Counted from the stretch's first letter, positions 44,916 to 57,830 are shown. The stretch is DNA of 64,000 bases from Verticillium longisporum (GCA_019188255.1 JAETXT010000001.1:3968001-4032000); one strand, 5' to 3'. Notes: generated by a model from the sequence alone, not told the origin. Program-made: numbers and translations.

Positions 44916-46924
44916 TTAGTGTCCTCCAGATATCTCCAGCTTTAGGTACGCCACTCGGAAACGACGAATGAATATGACCTGGCGCACTGTCTTCCAGACA
45001 TGGGACAGCAGAAGAAACCCACCAAAGACAAATACAGAATAGGGAAAACAGAAATATGTGAGCAGCAAGACACCAACAAATTGGATGACCGACACCAGAA
45101 GTGCAATGTAAAAGGCCACTTTTCTTTTTTCTCTTGCAGCTTCGACAACACTCTGGTATCTGGGCGTACTGGCCTGTGATTGTGTCGTTAGCAAGGTTCG
45201 GGACGAACCAGGTCCACGACAGAGAGGCGAGGCCAGCCGCCTGTCTTGAAGCGCTCCGCAGGTACTCACTGGGTTGCCTTCTTCTGTTGTGAGGGTGTTG
45301 ACTCTGGTCTCAAGCTGATGGGGAGTAGCAACTTCGGAAATTGGAGCGACGGTTCGCCCAGCGCTCGATGAGGAAGATGATGGTGCTGTCTCAAAGCACT
45401 GCATTGGCCCTAAACTTATTTTTCGGGCTGGCAAAGGCCGAGATCTTCTGTCTTGGGGTGTTTGAGGTGATATCTGCGGGTGACGCCGAAACCGCGCGCT
45501 CATGGAGCTGCCTTGGGGAATAGAGGTTGTAGTGTTGCCCATTTGGATCGCAGGTATTTCTAGCTGCGACTTTTCAGACCTCAACGCTGCGGAAGACCCC
45601 TTCGCTCTGCGAACAACTATGCTCTGACTGGGTCCCTCTACACCAAAGCCCCTCGCAGCTAAAGCATCAGGCATCTGGGCTTCTTTATGAATGGGCTCTA
45701 TAATGCCTAAGAACGTGTATTAGCATCCGATGAGCAAATAGATCTCGTCGACCTACTCCCGACCTCCAGTGCTGTGAGGGCAAACACCAGCAGGAGCAGC
45801 AGCGGCATGACTTGACCAAAGCTGAATTCAAAGAGAGAACTTGTGTCGACTTCTGTCTCAAAGAGGCTTCGTCGCAACGGCGCCAAACCGAACACGGTCC
45901 AGGTAAGACTGGAGCAAAAGTCGAGGATCAACGAATCATAGATATCCGTCAAAACGTCCGCCAAGATGGCCCATACCACCTTAGCTTCGGAGTGTGCGGG
46001 TGTGGTTTTTTTTGATAATTTTGTGTTTCTTGTCAAGATTTGCTAGTCTCCTTCGATGTTGCTGCTCGTCGAAACGGCTTGTAAAATGTTTCGGGTTGAG
46101 CTCTCTGTAAATGGAACACATGATCGTCAGCAGCCAGCGAGGTGTAGATGTGTCATTCTCATCCTCCAGTCGTATACTACGCATGGCGTTCATGTATAGG
46201 AAGCACATGAGAATAACGCTGGCGGTTCCATCTCGCAGCGCTACGTCAAGAGTCTCTTTGTCACCAGAGCTTTCCCGTAGCTCGCAGACGGCTGGTATCG
46301 ACGGATCGTAGTCCCACATAATGTACTCCAGGTAGGTACCTGCGATCATGGTGGCCATGTAGACCAGCATTAAGCCACGACGAACGCGAGTCTGCCATAT
46401 ATGATTCTGAAAGTGTAGCCTCAAGATGCTCAATGTCGCCAGGTGTACACCTGATGCTAATGAAGCAAGTTCTATGCCGACGTGGTAAGAGAATGCGGAC
46501 ATTTCGCAGAAGAGGAGGAATAGGGCGACGCAAAGCGCGATGCCCGTTATCAGGGTTTGATCGCTGAGGGATAGAATAAACGTCTGGTATCTGCTAATTT
46601 GGTGACAGGCAGGATGATTTTCAGGCTTGCCAGCAATTCATTTTACGAATGGGAGTGCCAAGAAGAGCTCGTCGAACAGAGCGTATTGTTCTTTAGGGAG
46701 CCCGCGCCGAACGATGGCAAGGAAAGCAGTGATCATGGCCGTAAAGGAGATCACAAGCATTGAGAGGATAACCTGGACAATACTTATCGTCAGTCACTAA
46801 TCGAAAAAATAGTCCTCCGTGGGTGATGATGGCTTACTCCTGCACCCTGAATATCAGGGTCGACAGGGTCCGACAGGCACGACTCTTCGCCACAACTCGT
46901 TTTCGCTGCGCAGTAACCACCCAT
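44916..46924 (-). CDS. Uncharacterised fungal multi-pass membrane protein, one frame break
   Basis: Assembled from minus-strand exons 46924-46838, 46772-46647, about 46583-45757, 45706-45270 and 45173-44916, roughly 577 residues. The N terminus MGGYCAAKTSCGEESC is Cys-rich and could be extracellular. Membrane segments include VILSMLVISFTAMITAFLA, LITGIALCVALFLLFC, GLMLVYMATMIAGTYL, VMPLLLLLVFALTALEV and two in FYIALLVSVIQFVGVLLL onward. The cytosolic part between the last segments is Ser/Pro-rich. The 96-bp intron 45269-45174 (GTGAGT, GCTAACGAC, CACAG) has length divisible by three, so the unspliced frame also reads through. The long exon breaks at eight T (46006-46013): one base fewer joins KKHKIIKK to TTPAHSEAKVVWAILADVL. 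The acceptor at 46584 is my least certain junction. No family name is recognised. Confidence 0.65.
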
Positions 46925-48532
46925 GTCGGCAAATATTCTCTTGCGTTTTTCAAACCAGAATCACAGAGAAAGCAAAGGTGTTCGAGGCTCCCATAATTAC
47001 CAGAGGGGGTGCGTTCTGACTATGTAGGGAACCGTCTTCCTCCAGCCTGATTCCTAATCGGGTGCAACTGCATGGCGCCGCCGAGGATGCGTATGACCAC
47101 ATTCTGGGCGAAGCAAGGCAGCCGAGTCGTAACCCCCCGAGAGTCCTAGATAACGTGACTGCGTACAATCGTGTTCTAATCTTGTAGCCTTTACGTGACC
47201 AATATAATTTTGCAGATATAAAGACGTCGGCAACCTGTAGCCGTTCAAGTGTGATAATCATCTCTGAAGCCCGAACTCTCAATAATCAATATCACCTGAT
47301 CACACTCATATAAACGCTCGCCCTGAGAAACGCCTGAAATGGCACTGACTGACCCGACTTCCACCCTCTTTCGGGCGTTCCGGGAACTATCCACTGTTCG
47401 CATGGTCCGCAGCCTTGCTATCAACGTCCACCAAAAATCCAATACATCACGCGCGTCGCTGCTAATAGGGCACAAATCTACACCATGGTGACCAAGGTGT
47501 AAACCCTGCATTTTGTATCGATGGTAAACACACACCAAAGCCAACTCAGTTTGGAGTACCTAAGGTAAGGTGGCATACGATGAGAACATGGTCAAGGTGT
47601 GCACTACTGATCTGAAATATACTGCAAAGATTCTCGCCTGGTAGGTCCAGAATGGGTGCATCAAGCCGAAGATTGGTTTTAGGACTTATGGCAAGCGTAC
47701 CTACGCTGAATCGACATTTTTATTGCAAAGTCGAGGCGATCGATGCAGCATGCTTGAACGCGCGCCGGGGCCTGCGTGGCTCAAGGAATCACAAAGCTTG
47801 ATTCCCAAGTGCCGTAATCCGCCTACTCTGTAATGCGAGACAAGATCGAGACAGCATGCCCAAGCACGCTCATGAGGCGATCAAGCCAGGCCTCTTGCCG
47901 AAATACACATCGAAATCAGGAAAGGAGCAGAATGCCTCTACTAGTGTCAACAGGTACAGAAACGTACTGCTCTAAGACCCTGTGGTTGCGCGCGTTGGAG
48001 CTACCTTACCTTTAGTGAGGCCCGGGATGCGCCGACCCGCCCCTTGTATTCCATTTAGAATTGTCGGATCGCTCCCGTTGCCAAGGCTTGCAGCCGGTGC
48101 GTCTTGGCCCATGAGCCAAACCTAACGGGCAGTGAACACCGTTGCCTCGCCAAGTGTTTCACGCATGGGCTGGAGCGTGAACGATCAGCGGCTCCCCGAC
48201 ACGGCCGTGTTGCGCCGTGCCGCCGTGCCGAGACGATCACCCCCTTCGCTCCCTGCCGGCCACGTGCGCCTGCCACGCACACGTCAGAATTAAAATCTCC
48301 ACAGAGCCGTGGTGAGGTATGTAAGATGTTCAGACTACTACATACAGCATGTTCACTCCGCCAGTCCCATCATATCTACACATCGTATAGCGGAACCAAA
48401 AGCCAATCCAACTCCAAGCACGCCATGCAGTAGGCATATGAGCCACTCAAGATGCCGCCCAGACATCAAACAAGAGGCAAACCGCCACAACCGTCTTCTG
48501 GCGTCAGACGTGGCGTTTCCCTCTCACCCGCC
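46925..48532. other. Intergenic, no gene seen
   Basis: About 1.6 kb between two minus-strand genes. A 99-codon frame at 47245-47544 (-) has no domain or neighbouring exons. I see nothing else that can be supported. Confidence 0.45.
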
Positions 48533-50425
48533 TTACTCCCGCTTCACCGGGTGCAACATTAGGTTGGGCATGTACAATTGCCCCTCGCTTTCCTTGAGCG
48601 GGTACATCGGCTTTCCATCCTGGGTCTTCTTCCCCTGCAGCCACCCTTCGAACAGCTCCCCAGGCCAACCGCCGGCCCACCAGAATGTGCTTGACATCTG
48701 GGGTGAGTTGATCATGTCTGGCTGTCCCCATTGTGGATCTCCCTTGCCGAAACCATCATCGCTGGCCTTTGGCCCCCCGAGCATCCATCTCGCGCGCTCC
48801 TCGTCATCGGGCACATCGTTAAGGTACCATGGCAGCGGCGGGGCACTGATTTTGAGCCCCAACCACAGCGCGAATGATGGCAGCGTTGCCTCTGATGCTA
48901 TTCGCAATCCTCGCCTCTGCAACGTGTGAATGGCGTGCAATAATGCCCGGCTGCCACGTTGAATCGCTGGCGGACAAAAATATCGGGGCGGGCCCTGTTT
49001 TCCAGCCCGGAATCCGTAGACCCAGCCCCGGAAGATCCACGTCGTACTCTTGCGCGCATCCGCACACAGGCTCGTCACAATGACATCGGCATCTTCTCCC
49101 ACACCCCACTCGAAGTTGTCCTCCTCGTCAGTGGTGGGTGGCCGTGGCCCAATGGGTGAGACCTCGCGCACGCGAACCGGGCCCCACTGACCTCGTTAGC
49201 AATCGACCACAAGAAATACTCATTGGCGCACTTACAACATGAGACCGGCCCCGGTTGACCTCATCGACAGCGGCCCGGAACTCATCGGTTGTGTTGAACA
49301 CGGTAGGGTCGTAGAAGAAAGTCGATCGTTCCATGGCCTGTTTACGCGGCTCCTTGCGAGACCATAGGTCCACAGCATCCAGGTAAGCCCCAGCATCGCC
49401 AGTGAAACGCATGTCCATCTCAAACTGCCAGTAGTGGTCAAATTCGGGGTAGTAGTGGGAGAAGAGTTGCAATGGCTGGAAAGCCTGCCAGAACGTTCGG
49501 TGCTCGAGGGTTTCGGGGTACCAACTCTCCAGTAGAGGCTCATTCCAGAGAACGGCGATGGACTGCAGCTCCTTAGGAATCTTGGCATGCTCAAAGGCAC
49601 GGGCATACTCTTCGGGCGAATTCCAAGGGTTGAACTCCTCGCTGCGAATATGGACCAACAGCACGACGACGTACTCTCCACCAGTGCGCAATGACGCTTC
49701 GACAATGAGGGAGCGGATGTGCTGCATGTCACGCTTCTTGTAGTCGTAGCCATCATAGGCTCTCAAGATGATCGCTGTCCGTCGACTTCCACTGAAATCA
49801 GTCCATTGATGGTCTTCCGGCACCTTGCCGGCGCTCTTCCAGGCGAACCGAACGGGGTTGTTGAGGAACTTGGCGGCTTCGCTGGTGAAGCGATGAGCGT
49901 TTAACGCAAAGCAGTCATTCTGAAGCAAGCCCCAGTCGACCGTGTCCCAATCGACCACTGTGCGACTGTAAGATTTGTCTTCTTCACCGAAGCCATAAGG
50001 TCCATAGCGACCATCGGGAGACATCCAAGACTTCTCCAGACCTAGCTCTTCATGAGAGCCAGCAAACGGCACGGGGTACTCTGCGATATCGTCAGCAGGC
50101 TAAGGCCGGCTTCAGGGCCAATCGACTCACTCTGCGACAGATGGGCGGATGTGAGGGCATCGTCGGAGCTGTTGGATAGTAGTTGACCTCGGGGGCCGTA
50201 GCAGGGCACGCGGGGCCCAAGCGACATGATGGGGCGCGGCGGCGACATGCGCGGAGGAGCGCGTCCCCGAACCGTATCGACAGTGTGCATCATCCATGTT
50301 GCGGGGCCGTTCTCTTCAATGAATATGTAGCACACGACATACAATACGGCAAGGAAGGCCAGGACAGAGCGGAGGAGGCGCCATGGCCTAAGGCGATAAG
50401 GCGCGAGGCCGAGGCTGATTCTCAT
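48533..50425 (-). CDS. DUF3405 family type II membrane protein
   Basis: Fungus-specific family with a glycosyltransferase-like look and no established reaction. Exons are 50425-50131, 50080-49236 and 49186-48533, introns of 50 and 49 bp (GTGAGT...GCAG, GTAAGT...GTCAG with GCTAACGAG branch); 597 residues, phases agree. A short cytosolic tail MRISLGLAPYRLRPWR precedes one membrane anchor (about 17-36), so the body is Golgi-lumenal or extracellular. Family landmarks: YGPYGFGEEDKSYSR, RTAIILRAYDGYDY, VVVLLVHIRSEEFNPWN, IAVLWNEPLLESWYP, YYPEFDHYWQFEMDMRFTG (the acidic EMDMR may be a DxD-like metal site) and SPQMSSTFWWAGGW near the C terminus. The upstream in-frame ATG at 50620 adds 65 basic residues and is less likely to be the start. 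Confidence 0.9.
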
Positions 50426-52665
50426 AGTCGTTGGATGGGCGACAGCATGATTGAGGAAGCGTCGCGATGAGTGATGGGGTCCCTTGGACGGCGGTCGCAA
50501 TCGATCGGTTGGTACTGTAGCGGGCGCTGGACGGTGTGTGGCTGACTGAGCTTCTCTCGCACTCTGTTCTCTCTCGGCTGAGCGGCGCACGGGAGGGGCC
50601 GAGTCGAGTCGCGAGGACACAAGTCAGACGGAGAAGAAAAGAATTTGAGATCAACAACGGGACCCTGGGTGAAGTGAAAATAAGGATGAAAGCTGTCAAG
50701 TGGTCAAGCAAATGGTCGCCAGGCCTAAACCAGCCAGTGTGCATGATACCCCTGAAGAGGTTGGAAAATTATCTAAGGCGCCATTGGAGGTTGAGGACGC
50801 TGGCCCGTTCTTCATCTCTTTGGGGCCCATGCTCATCTCCAGAAGCCCGGGGCTGGGCCTCGCCTCTGGCGTGTGGGCAAAAGGAGCCAGATGGCGCCAA
50901 CGCGGTGGTTGCAGGGGGCGCGGGATGCCTCGCTAGTCTTCCATTTCGGCGCCATCGGAATCGACCAAGCAGCCGACCATTCAGCACAAGCTGGGTGGGC
51001 TTGAGGATCTCGACGGGCACTCGACGACCGCTGCGGTAGAACTGTGGCCTAGGTATTGAGTGAGGGCCGGCAGAAGGGGGCCCTCGTTGGTCTCGGTCAT
51101 GTTCGCGGACGAGCTGCTTCCGGCATGAATCGTGGGACGACTGAGACCACAGGAAAATAACATGGAAATCTGTGGTGGCAGACTTCCGAAGGGATTGACT
51201 CGATATCGAACCCGCGGCACCGGTGCACGTGCAGACGCAAAATGTAGCAAGGGTGTTTGGATTCTTGAACAATGCCACCAACCATCCATGGCCGATGCGA
51301 GCCTGTTGGGGCCTCTCCGGTGGCAGCATTTGGACGGATCAAATGATGTTGGAATAAAGTGAAGTGGCAGGGACAATTAGAGCCAGACACGGGAGCAGAG
51401 TGACTGCTTTGGCTTTGTCCGACCATCTATCTGCCTCTCTGCTTGCATCTGGGCTGAACGCAGTACCTGGGTCAATTGCGAGGCAGGGGTAGCCTCAGCA
51501 CTCAGTACCTTGGAAGGTGGCACCTCCTCTGAGGGGCAAGAGCACACGTGTGATGGTCCTGCACTTGAGCCATGCAAGGCCATGTAACACGTGAGGGGAC
51601 GAGGCTGGCAGGAGGCATGCTCCCCGCCTCATTCTTCAGTCGCTCCTTCGTTGTTATTGATGAGCACCTGCCCTCTGCATGCTACCTTACTCGAAGCAAG
51701 CCCCACGTAATCGGGATTCCTGCCGCCAATCCTGTCCACTTGCCACCTTACTCAGGTAAGGTACCTTACCTAGGTAGTCAGCCAAGGTAGACACAGCAAT
51801 ACAGCGGGCGCCAAGTCGGTACAGGCATCGCAACAACCACTAACTCGGTCCCCGCGCAGATGTCGAGAGATGCAGGGCACGCACCTCACCTGCTGCAATG
51901 CCCAGACTTGCCCACGGCTCCCGGCAACCATGCGCCCATGGGATTGCGTATGCTTCCGAGGCCCTCCTCCACCGCCCGCCAGACAGGCCCCCGTGTCCAT
52001 GTGAGAGAGGCCAGCAGAGAGGAGAAGAAATAAGACCACAGCGTGCCCACTCGCCATCGTCTGCTCAAACTTCTTCAGTCTTGACCTCCCTTCACTTGTT
52101 AGACTCCAGGAAGCTCGCCTGGTTCCTCCACAACCCGGGCCGACAGCCATGGCATATTCACACGCCGCTAGTCATTGGTTCCTGGATTCTGGATTCTGGA
52201 TGTTTGCCTACCGCGAGGCAAACGGTTCAACAGAAATACCCCGTCATTCCGCCGTCTGCGGCTTCTCAAAGACATCTAGACAAAGTTGTCGCTCTGCACC
52301 CTAGATGACGTGACGGCTGGCCCATCACACGACACTGAGCTGTTGGGTCGCCAACCCCCACCGGGCTGCCCGGTGCATTTGTCATGACTGGCAAGGCCAC
52401 CATGTGAGTGTGAGGAGCCCTGGGACCTAAGAGGGGTGGTCGTGGCCGCCCGATCGATTTTATATCCGATCCCGCCCTGTCTGCCCCGCCGCGGGGTATT
52501 CGCTGTTTCTGTCTGTCCACCACCTTGATACATACACACGGACACAACACACACACACCTTGACGGCTCTCCAGACTGTGACCTCAAGTTGAGGTTGCAC
52601 TTGCTCTTTATTTTTGTTTTCTTCACCTACCCTGGCCGTACTGCTCCACCGTGGACCTCACGCAC
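50426..52665. other. Intergenic, divergent promoter region
   Basis: Separates the divergent DUF3405 and ChaC genes. It contains a perfect 18-bp palindrome at 51754-51771. Frames up to 186 codons (50769-51329 -) show no domain. The last 150 bp before 52666 is CA- and CT-rich leader. Confidence 0.5.
51754..51777. repeat. Perfect palindrome AGGTAAGGTACCTTACCT and flank
   Basis: Bases 51754-51771 read identically on both strands (AGGTAAGGTACCTTACCT), followed by AGGTAG. It belongs to the TAGGTACC-type palindromes scattered through intergenic DNA of this window. Confidence 0.85.
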
Positions 52666-53688
52666 ATGGCGTCGGCCGACCTTCACACAGACGGCGATGA
52701 GTTTTGGCTCTTTGGATATGGGTATGTCCAGTGACGCCAGTTGCTGGTGGTGTATCAATCACATCTTGGCTCGCCCCTCCATCTCACACGTCAACCTCAC
52801 AGGAGCCTGATCTGGAAGCCTCCTCCATACTTTGGTAAAGCTTGCACCCTTGGAAATGCCGCTCTACTCCTAACAGCCATAAGATAGGAGGATCCCTGGC
52901 TGGGTAACAGGCTACGTCCGTCGTTTCTGGCAGGTTTGTTCATCCTCCGCCCCTCATCTCTTCCCTGAACCAACACAAAGGCATATCAACTTACATGACA
53001 TCAAAGGCAAGGTACGCTGCGAGCTCACACGACAGGACAAACCTCATCTCCGCCCATACTGAACATAACCCCCAGCCAGGACCACCGCGGCACCCCAGAA
53101 GCCCCAGGCCGCGTCGTCACCCTCATCGAGCGCTCATACTGGTCCGCCATCCACGACGCGCACGACGCAGCCCCCGACCGCGTCTGGGGCGTCGCCTACC
53201 GCATCCGCCCCGACAAGGTCGCCGAGGTCCGCGACTACCTCGACATTCGCGAGATCAACGGCTACACGATCCACTACACGCCCTTCCACCCAGCAGAGTC
53301 CGCCCCGCCGTCGACCACATCCTCCTCTTCTGCCGCCGCCTCGGCATCGGGACCTCCCACCCCCCCCCCCCCCATCCGCACCCTCGTCTACATAGGCACC
53401 CCCGACAACGACCAGTTCACCGGCCCCCAAGACCCGCAGGCCCTCGCCGCGCACATCCGCCAGAGTGTGGGGCCCTCGGGCCTCAACACCGACTACCTCT
53501 TCAACCTCGACCAGGCCCTCGACGAGCTGAGCCCCGACAGCGGCGACGATCACATCAGAGACCTTACGCGCCGCGTGCGCGCCATCATCGCCGCCGAGGG
53601 GCCCTCCGCCGAAGCCGAGACGAAAGCTGACGAGCTCGCCAGGACGAACGCAACAAGCACGGAAGAACAGGAGGAGACGGAACACTGA
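52666..53688 (+). CDS. ChaC-family gamma-glutamylcyclotransferase with 5-nt micro-exon
   Basis: Cleaves glutathione to 5-oxoproline and Cys-Gly in the cytosol. Five exons: 52666-52721, 52803-52834, 52884-52933, 53007-53011 and 53076-53688; 251 residues. Joined N-terminal sequence: FWLFGYGSLIWKPPPYF (the YGSL substrate loop), then DRRIPGWVTGYVRRFWQ, then the micro-exon GCAAG supplying Ala and part of Ser (ASQDHRGTPEAPGRVVTL). Without the micro-exon the conserved FWQ-to-HRG spacing is two residues short. The catalytic Glu lies in DIREINGY. An inserted Ser/Ala/Pro linker contains a run of 14 C, which stays in frame (TPPPPI). The C terminus is acidic and disordered. Third-intron acceptor AAG (52881-52883) is chosen over a nearby TAG because only it gives DRRIPGW. 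Confidence 0.92.
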
Positions 53689-54443
53689 CGGGAGGTCACG
53701 GGGGCGGGCGTTTCGAAAGAGTCAAATGGATAAAAGGTTGATTGTTACCGTAAACCTGTCACGACGGCAGCATTGGACCAAGGAAACCACCCATCATTTC
53801 CATTTTTTTCCTTCCACTCTCTCCTCTCTCTGCTTTGCAGGCCGGTTGGCTCCCCTGATTTCCTCCGACACGAGAAATTCACTCATAGAACAGACGTCGT
53901 ACAGGTTGCAATGCTAGACCTCCAGAAATTTGGCTAGGGACTGCAAAAAAAAACGACATCAGAGAACCCATCGTCGGTCCCTCCCGTCATCTTCGCGCCA
54001 CCTTGTTCCGAGTCAATTTTGAGCCCCTACCTGGCTATCATCTACCCCCACCATACACGCAAACATGCGGACAGATAGCGAGCAACGTTCCAATCTTGCC
54101 GAACGACGGCGCGAGTAAGAAAAAGCACACGGGAAGCGACGACAAACATTTCACCATCAAGAAATAAAACAAGGCGATAGAAGCGATAGCGAAACACCCC
54201 GCGGAAAATAAAAAAACCCAAGGCCGTCCAATTCCGTTTGCCAGGCATAAGCCCCCTCTCCATTGCTGAGGGACCCGAGCCTTCCTTTGCCACCAGAATT
54301 CTTGTCCATGCGCGCAACACTAGGACCGGGGGTATCTTGTTGTAGCACCGAAGGGTAGCACCAATTCGCTCGATCGAACCTACGGACACCGGCGCACACG
54401 CATCATTTGTCGTTACGGGGAAACGGGATGTCGCCAAATACGC
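53689..54443. other. Intergenic between convergent genes
   Basis: The 3' regions of the ChaC gene (+) and the RRM protein (-). No coding frame is supported; the RRM gene probably has a long 3' UTR here. Confidence 0.5.
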
Positions 54444-55204
54444 TTAGTAGCCGCCTCCGTTGGGAGGCTGCTGCTGGCCCTGGTAGCCACCACCGTAGCC
54501 GCCGGGGGCACCGTAGGGGTCTGAACCATGAGTTAGCAAACAAGCCTGACTACATGAACGTGGAGTGTGCGCTTACCCTGACCGGGGGGGGGAGCACCGT
54601 AGCCCTGCTGAGGGGGAGCGTAGCCGCGACCGCCGTAGCCCTGCTGGTACGGGTTGGGGTTGGAGCCGTATCCGTGCTGGGGAGGGCCGCCGTAGCCGCC
54701 GCCGCCGCCGTAACCACCACGACCACCGTATCCGCCGCCGCCGCCGCCACGACCGAAGCCGCCGCCGCCGCCGCCGCGGGGACCGTTGTCGGAAGCGCGG
54801 TCAACGCGGATGGTGCGTCCATCGAACCTGGAAGCGTAAATCAGCAAGTGCTGAGGACAAACCGTAGATTGCGCATGAGAGGGGAAACATACTCAACATT
54901 GTTCATGGCGTCAATGGCCTTCTGGGCATCCTCGTCCTGAGGGTAGCGGACAAAGCCGAAACCACGGCTGCGGCCGGTATCACGGTCCTTGACGACGACC
55001 TGGAGGCTATGTTAGCGGGCCTGATGATTCCCCGAAAAACGCGCCGAGGTCCACGCACGGCTTCGTCGACGGCGCCGAACTCCTCGAACCTGGAGCGCAG
55101 AGTCTCCTCGGTGGTGTGCCATGCAAGGCCGCTGGTAGCATGTCAGCAGACGTATCCGATGAATGATTCTCGGAGTCGCCGTACCCAATGAAAAGCTTGG
55201 ACAT
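54444..55204 (-). CDS. Glycine-rich RRM RNA-binding protein
   Basis: Small single-RRM protein like plant and fungal GRPs (class IV), which bind RNA as chaperones in stress and cold. Five exons: 55204-55185, 55131-55059, 54999-54893, 54827-54577 and 54520-54444; all GT-AG, phases agree, 175 residues. RNP2 is LFIGGL (residues 4-9) and RNP1 is RGFGFVRY; the fold is complete ([40 protein letters not shown]). The C-terminal half is Gly-rich with RGG-like and GYGG repeats, then Gln/Pro/Tyr-rich ([13 protein letters not shown]), a low-complexity tail of the kind that forms condensates. The intron-dense structure over a short gene is common for this family. Confidence 0.95.
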
Positions 55205-56579
55205 TTTGTCGGTAGGTGAGGTTTTCTGATCCTAAAAAACTGGAATCGAGGTCAGCTCAAGTTCGCGGCAGGATGTGGCTGCCAACAGGATCAATAGACG
55301 AAACAGGTGAGAGTTGGAAAGGACACGGGGTGCTGTGCCAAGAGACTTTCAAGGCGAAGCGCCAACATGCGCAGATTAGGACAGGGGGGAGCAGATGGGG
55401 TGTACGGGCAGACAGACGATTCCCTTTGTATCGACGTGTGCAGATCTAGGGAGGGGAAGCTGGCGGTGCAAGTCGAGGTCGATCTGGTTGCTAGGAGTAG
55501 ATCGTCACAGGGATTGCGCCTGGTGAGATCGGTCGAGTCTAGGCAGTAGAGCAACGACTTGATGGTGTCGGGGGAGAGGAGAAAGTTTATTCGGAGGCGG
55601 GATGGCGAACGAGTTGCGCACGTCTGGCGGTGGGTGGTGGAAGAATGGTTGGCAAAGGAGGGGCGTGGGCGTGTGTGATGGGAGGTACCTTAGGTTCTGG
55701 ATGGCTGATCCCGGGGTGGACACGGCGGCAGATGGACAGCAGGAACAACCAGGCCCGTGATCCGGAATCCCAATAAGGTGATGCACAGGGGAGAATAAGT
55801 GATGTGATGTAGAGGCCCAATGACTCTAGCTCGAGCCAGGAGCGACAGGATTGGGGTGGGGGGGCGAGACAAGCGCAAAGCAAGAGGCAGTAGGCAAGGA
55901 CGAACGAGGGACGAGGGGAAGGAGCGGGCAGGCGTGGGAGAGACGGCGGGGTGAGAGAGAGCTTGACGTCGTTGGGGGGGTCGGGAGGGGGAGCTTCCCA
56001 AGTCCTTGTACTTAAGGGAAGGTACCGTGGGTGCGCATGAACAGCGAAAATGTACTTTTGAAGAAGTACAGATACGTACCTTCTTGGTCTTGGAGAGGGG
56101 AGGGAGTGTGCCTGAGCTCTGAAGAGGAATGGCACAACAAGGCAGATTCGTCTCGCGCGGTGTCGAACAATAAAGTCGTCGTTGAACGTGTACGAAAAGG
56201 ACTGTGAGTTCGAACAAGGCCGTTTCCGAGAGACTGCGATCAAGAAAAGCAGACAGACAGACAGGACGAAAGGTGTAAATGAAGGGGGAACCACAGGGGC
56301 ATGGACAGCCGTCCCCGTGGTCCTCCAGGTTCTTATATGAGAGGATGGGCGTTGGGTCCGCCCCCCTCCCTCTGCCTTTGCTCCTGCTACCGTGACCCCC
56401 CCAGGCCGAATGAGGTCAAGGTCCCAAGCAAATGTCATGGTCATCCAGGATGATGAGCATGGCCCGAACGCCGCCGCCCGCCAGGAGAGGCGGCCAAGGC
56501 ATCTAAGAGATCTGCCCGAGAAGACGCATGGGTGGTGCGTGCTGCTGCTACCGCTGGTGCTCATGCTGGTGCTCCAGGC

Positions 56580-56651
56580 TCCACGCACCATGCCCCATGC
56601 TCCATGCTCTACTATGCTCCATGCCTCATGCTCCACGCTCCACGCTCCAAG
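56580..56651. repeat. Degenerate CATGCTCCA-type short tandem repeat
   Basis: Seven or eight imperfect copies of an 8-9 bp unit (CATGCTCCA, CACGCTCCA and variants) follow one another. Copies differ by one or two bases. It makes an artificial Met/His/Ala-rich open frame on the minus strand. Confidence 0.7.
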
Positions 56652-57830
56652 TATCGTCTGTCACTGAATGTTTCGACTGACCAGGGCCCAAGGCTGGCTC
56701 CAAGGGGGTTGTGTGGGTGCCGTGCCCATGCGCATGGTTGGATGAGCAAGATGAGCGAGATGTTTAGGTGCGAGGCACTTGTGAGGTGTGCAACAAGGGG
56801 TGGCCGGCCCCCCTAGCTTGCCAGCTCGACAGCTCGCCAGCGTTGAACCGGGGTGAGGGGACATGCTGGGTTCAGGACCTGCGATTGCAGCATCCAGAGC
56901 AGCACAGCTTGAAGGTCCAGCGGGGCGGGGGATTACCTATGTGGATGCAACGACGCGATGCTTCTGCGCGCGTTGAACGGGACGGCTGTTCCAGCCACCC
57001 CTTCGGCATGTCTCAACACGGCGCACGGCATCTCCTCGAGAAAGCCAACAAGTGGAGGAACAGCTCGACGGACTGGCGAACGGGAAAGGACGAGGAGAAG
57101 GCGAGGGGCTGTGATTGATTGCCCTTCCTTTTGCCGTTCTCTCGTCGCCAGGGCGTACGCCGTCGTCGCCGAGTACCCGCCGTGGCTGTGGCCACTTTGG
57201 GTACGTTAATGCTGGGCCGGTCCTGCGATGTTCGATGCTGGGTACCTAGGTCCTGCACAAGTCAGGCAGCCCGCCGCCAGTGACTGAGTACCGCTGAACA
57301 CTGACCACCGACCACCGACCTTCGCATGTACAAGGTAGACACGTCCTTAGTCCATAGGATGATGATGGGGAGAGAATCAGCGTGACGAGTGACGGGCGAC
57401 GGGCAGAAACGGGCGACCCCACACATTTGCACAGCCTCCTTCACCTTGCCTTGTTTGAAGCAGATGAGCACGTCGGGGCTTCAATCTTGAGCAGCAGCGC
57501 CGCGCCGTTTCTCATAAGAGTGGAGAGAGCTAGCAAGAAGGAGAATGTACCGTTCTACATTGCCTTTCTCTCCGCGCGACCTTCTTTGCTGGATGAAACA
57601 TGTGTCCTGAACACACACGTCCTGCCACTCATTCGTGATGCCGTTGGCTCCCAATCGATGTCACCCTCGAGCGAGGCAGTGCACATGTCCGTTTTAATGG
57701 GCGGGTCCTTCCTGCCTCACCCCTGCTACAACTCCTTGGCCTCCCCTGTGCCCTTCCCATCTCTCAGATCTTGCCCCCCTTCGGCGACCAAACCACCAAT
57801 GAGGGTCGCTGCTTGTTTTGAGTAGCTCTG

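Noticed and set aside
46006..46013. Programmed -1 frameshift at A-AAA-AAC in the membrane protein gene
   Set aside because: The change needed is loss of one A (a +1 shift), the opposite of a -1 slip, so an indel in the A8 run is the better explanation.
55587..56636. 349-codon minus-strand frame
   Set aside because: Begins within a CATGCTCCA short repeat and runs through CT-rich promoter DNA; no domain or splice evidence.
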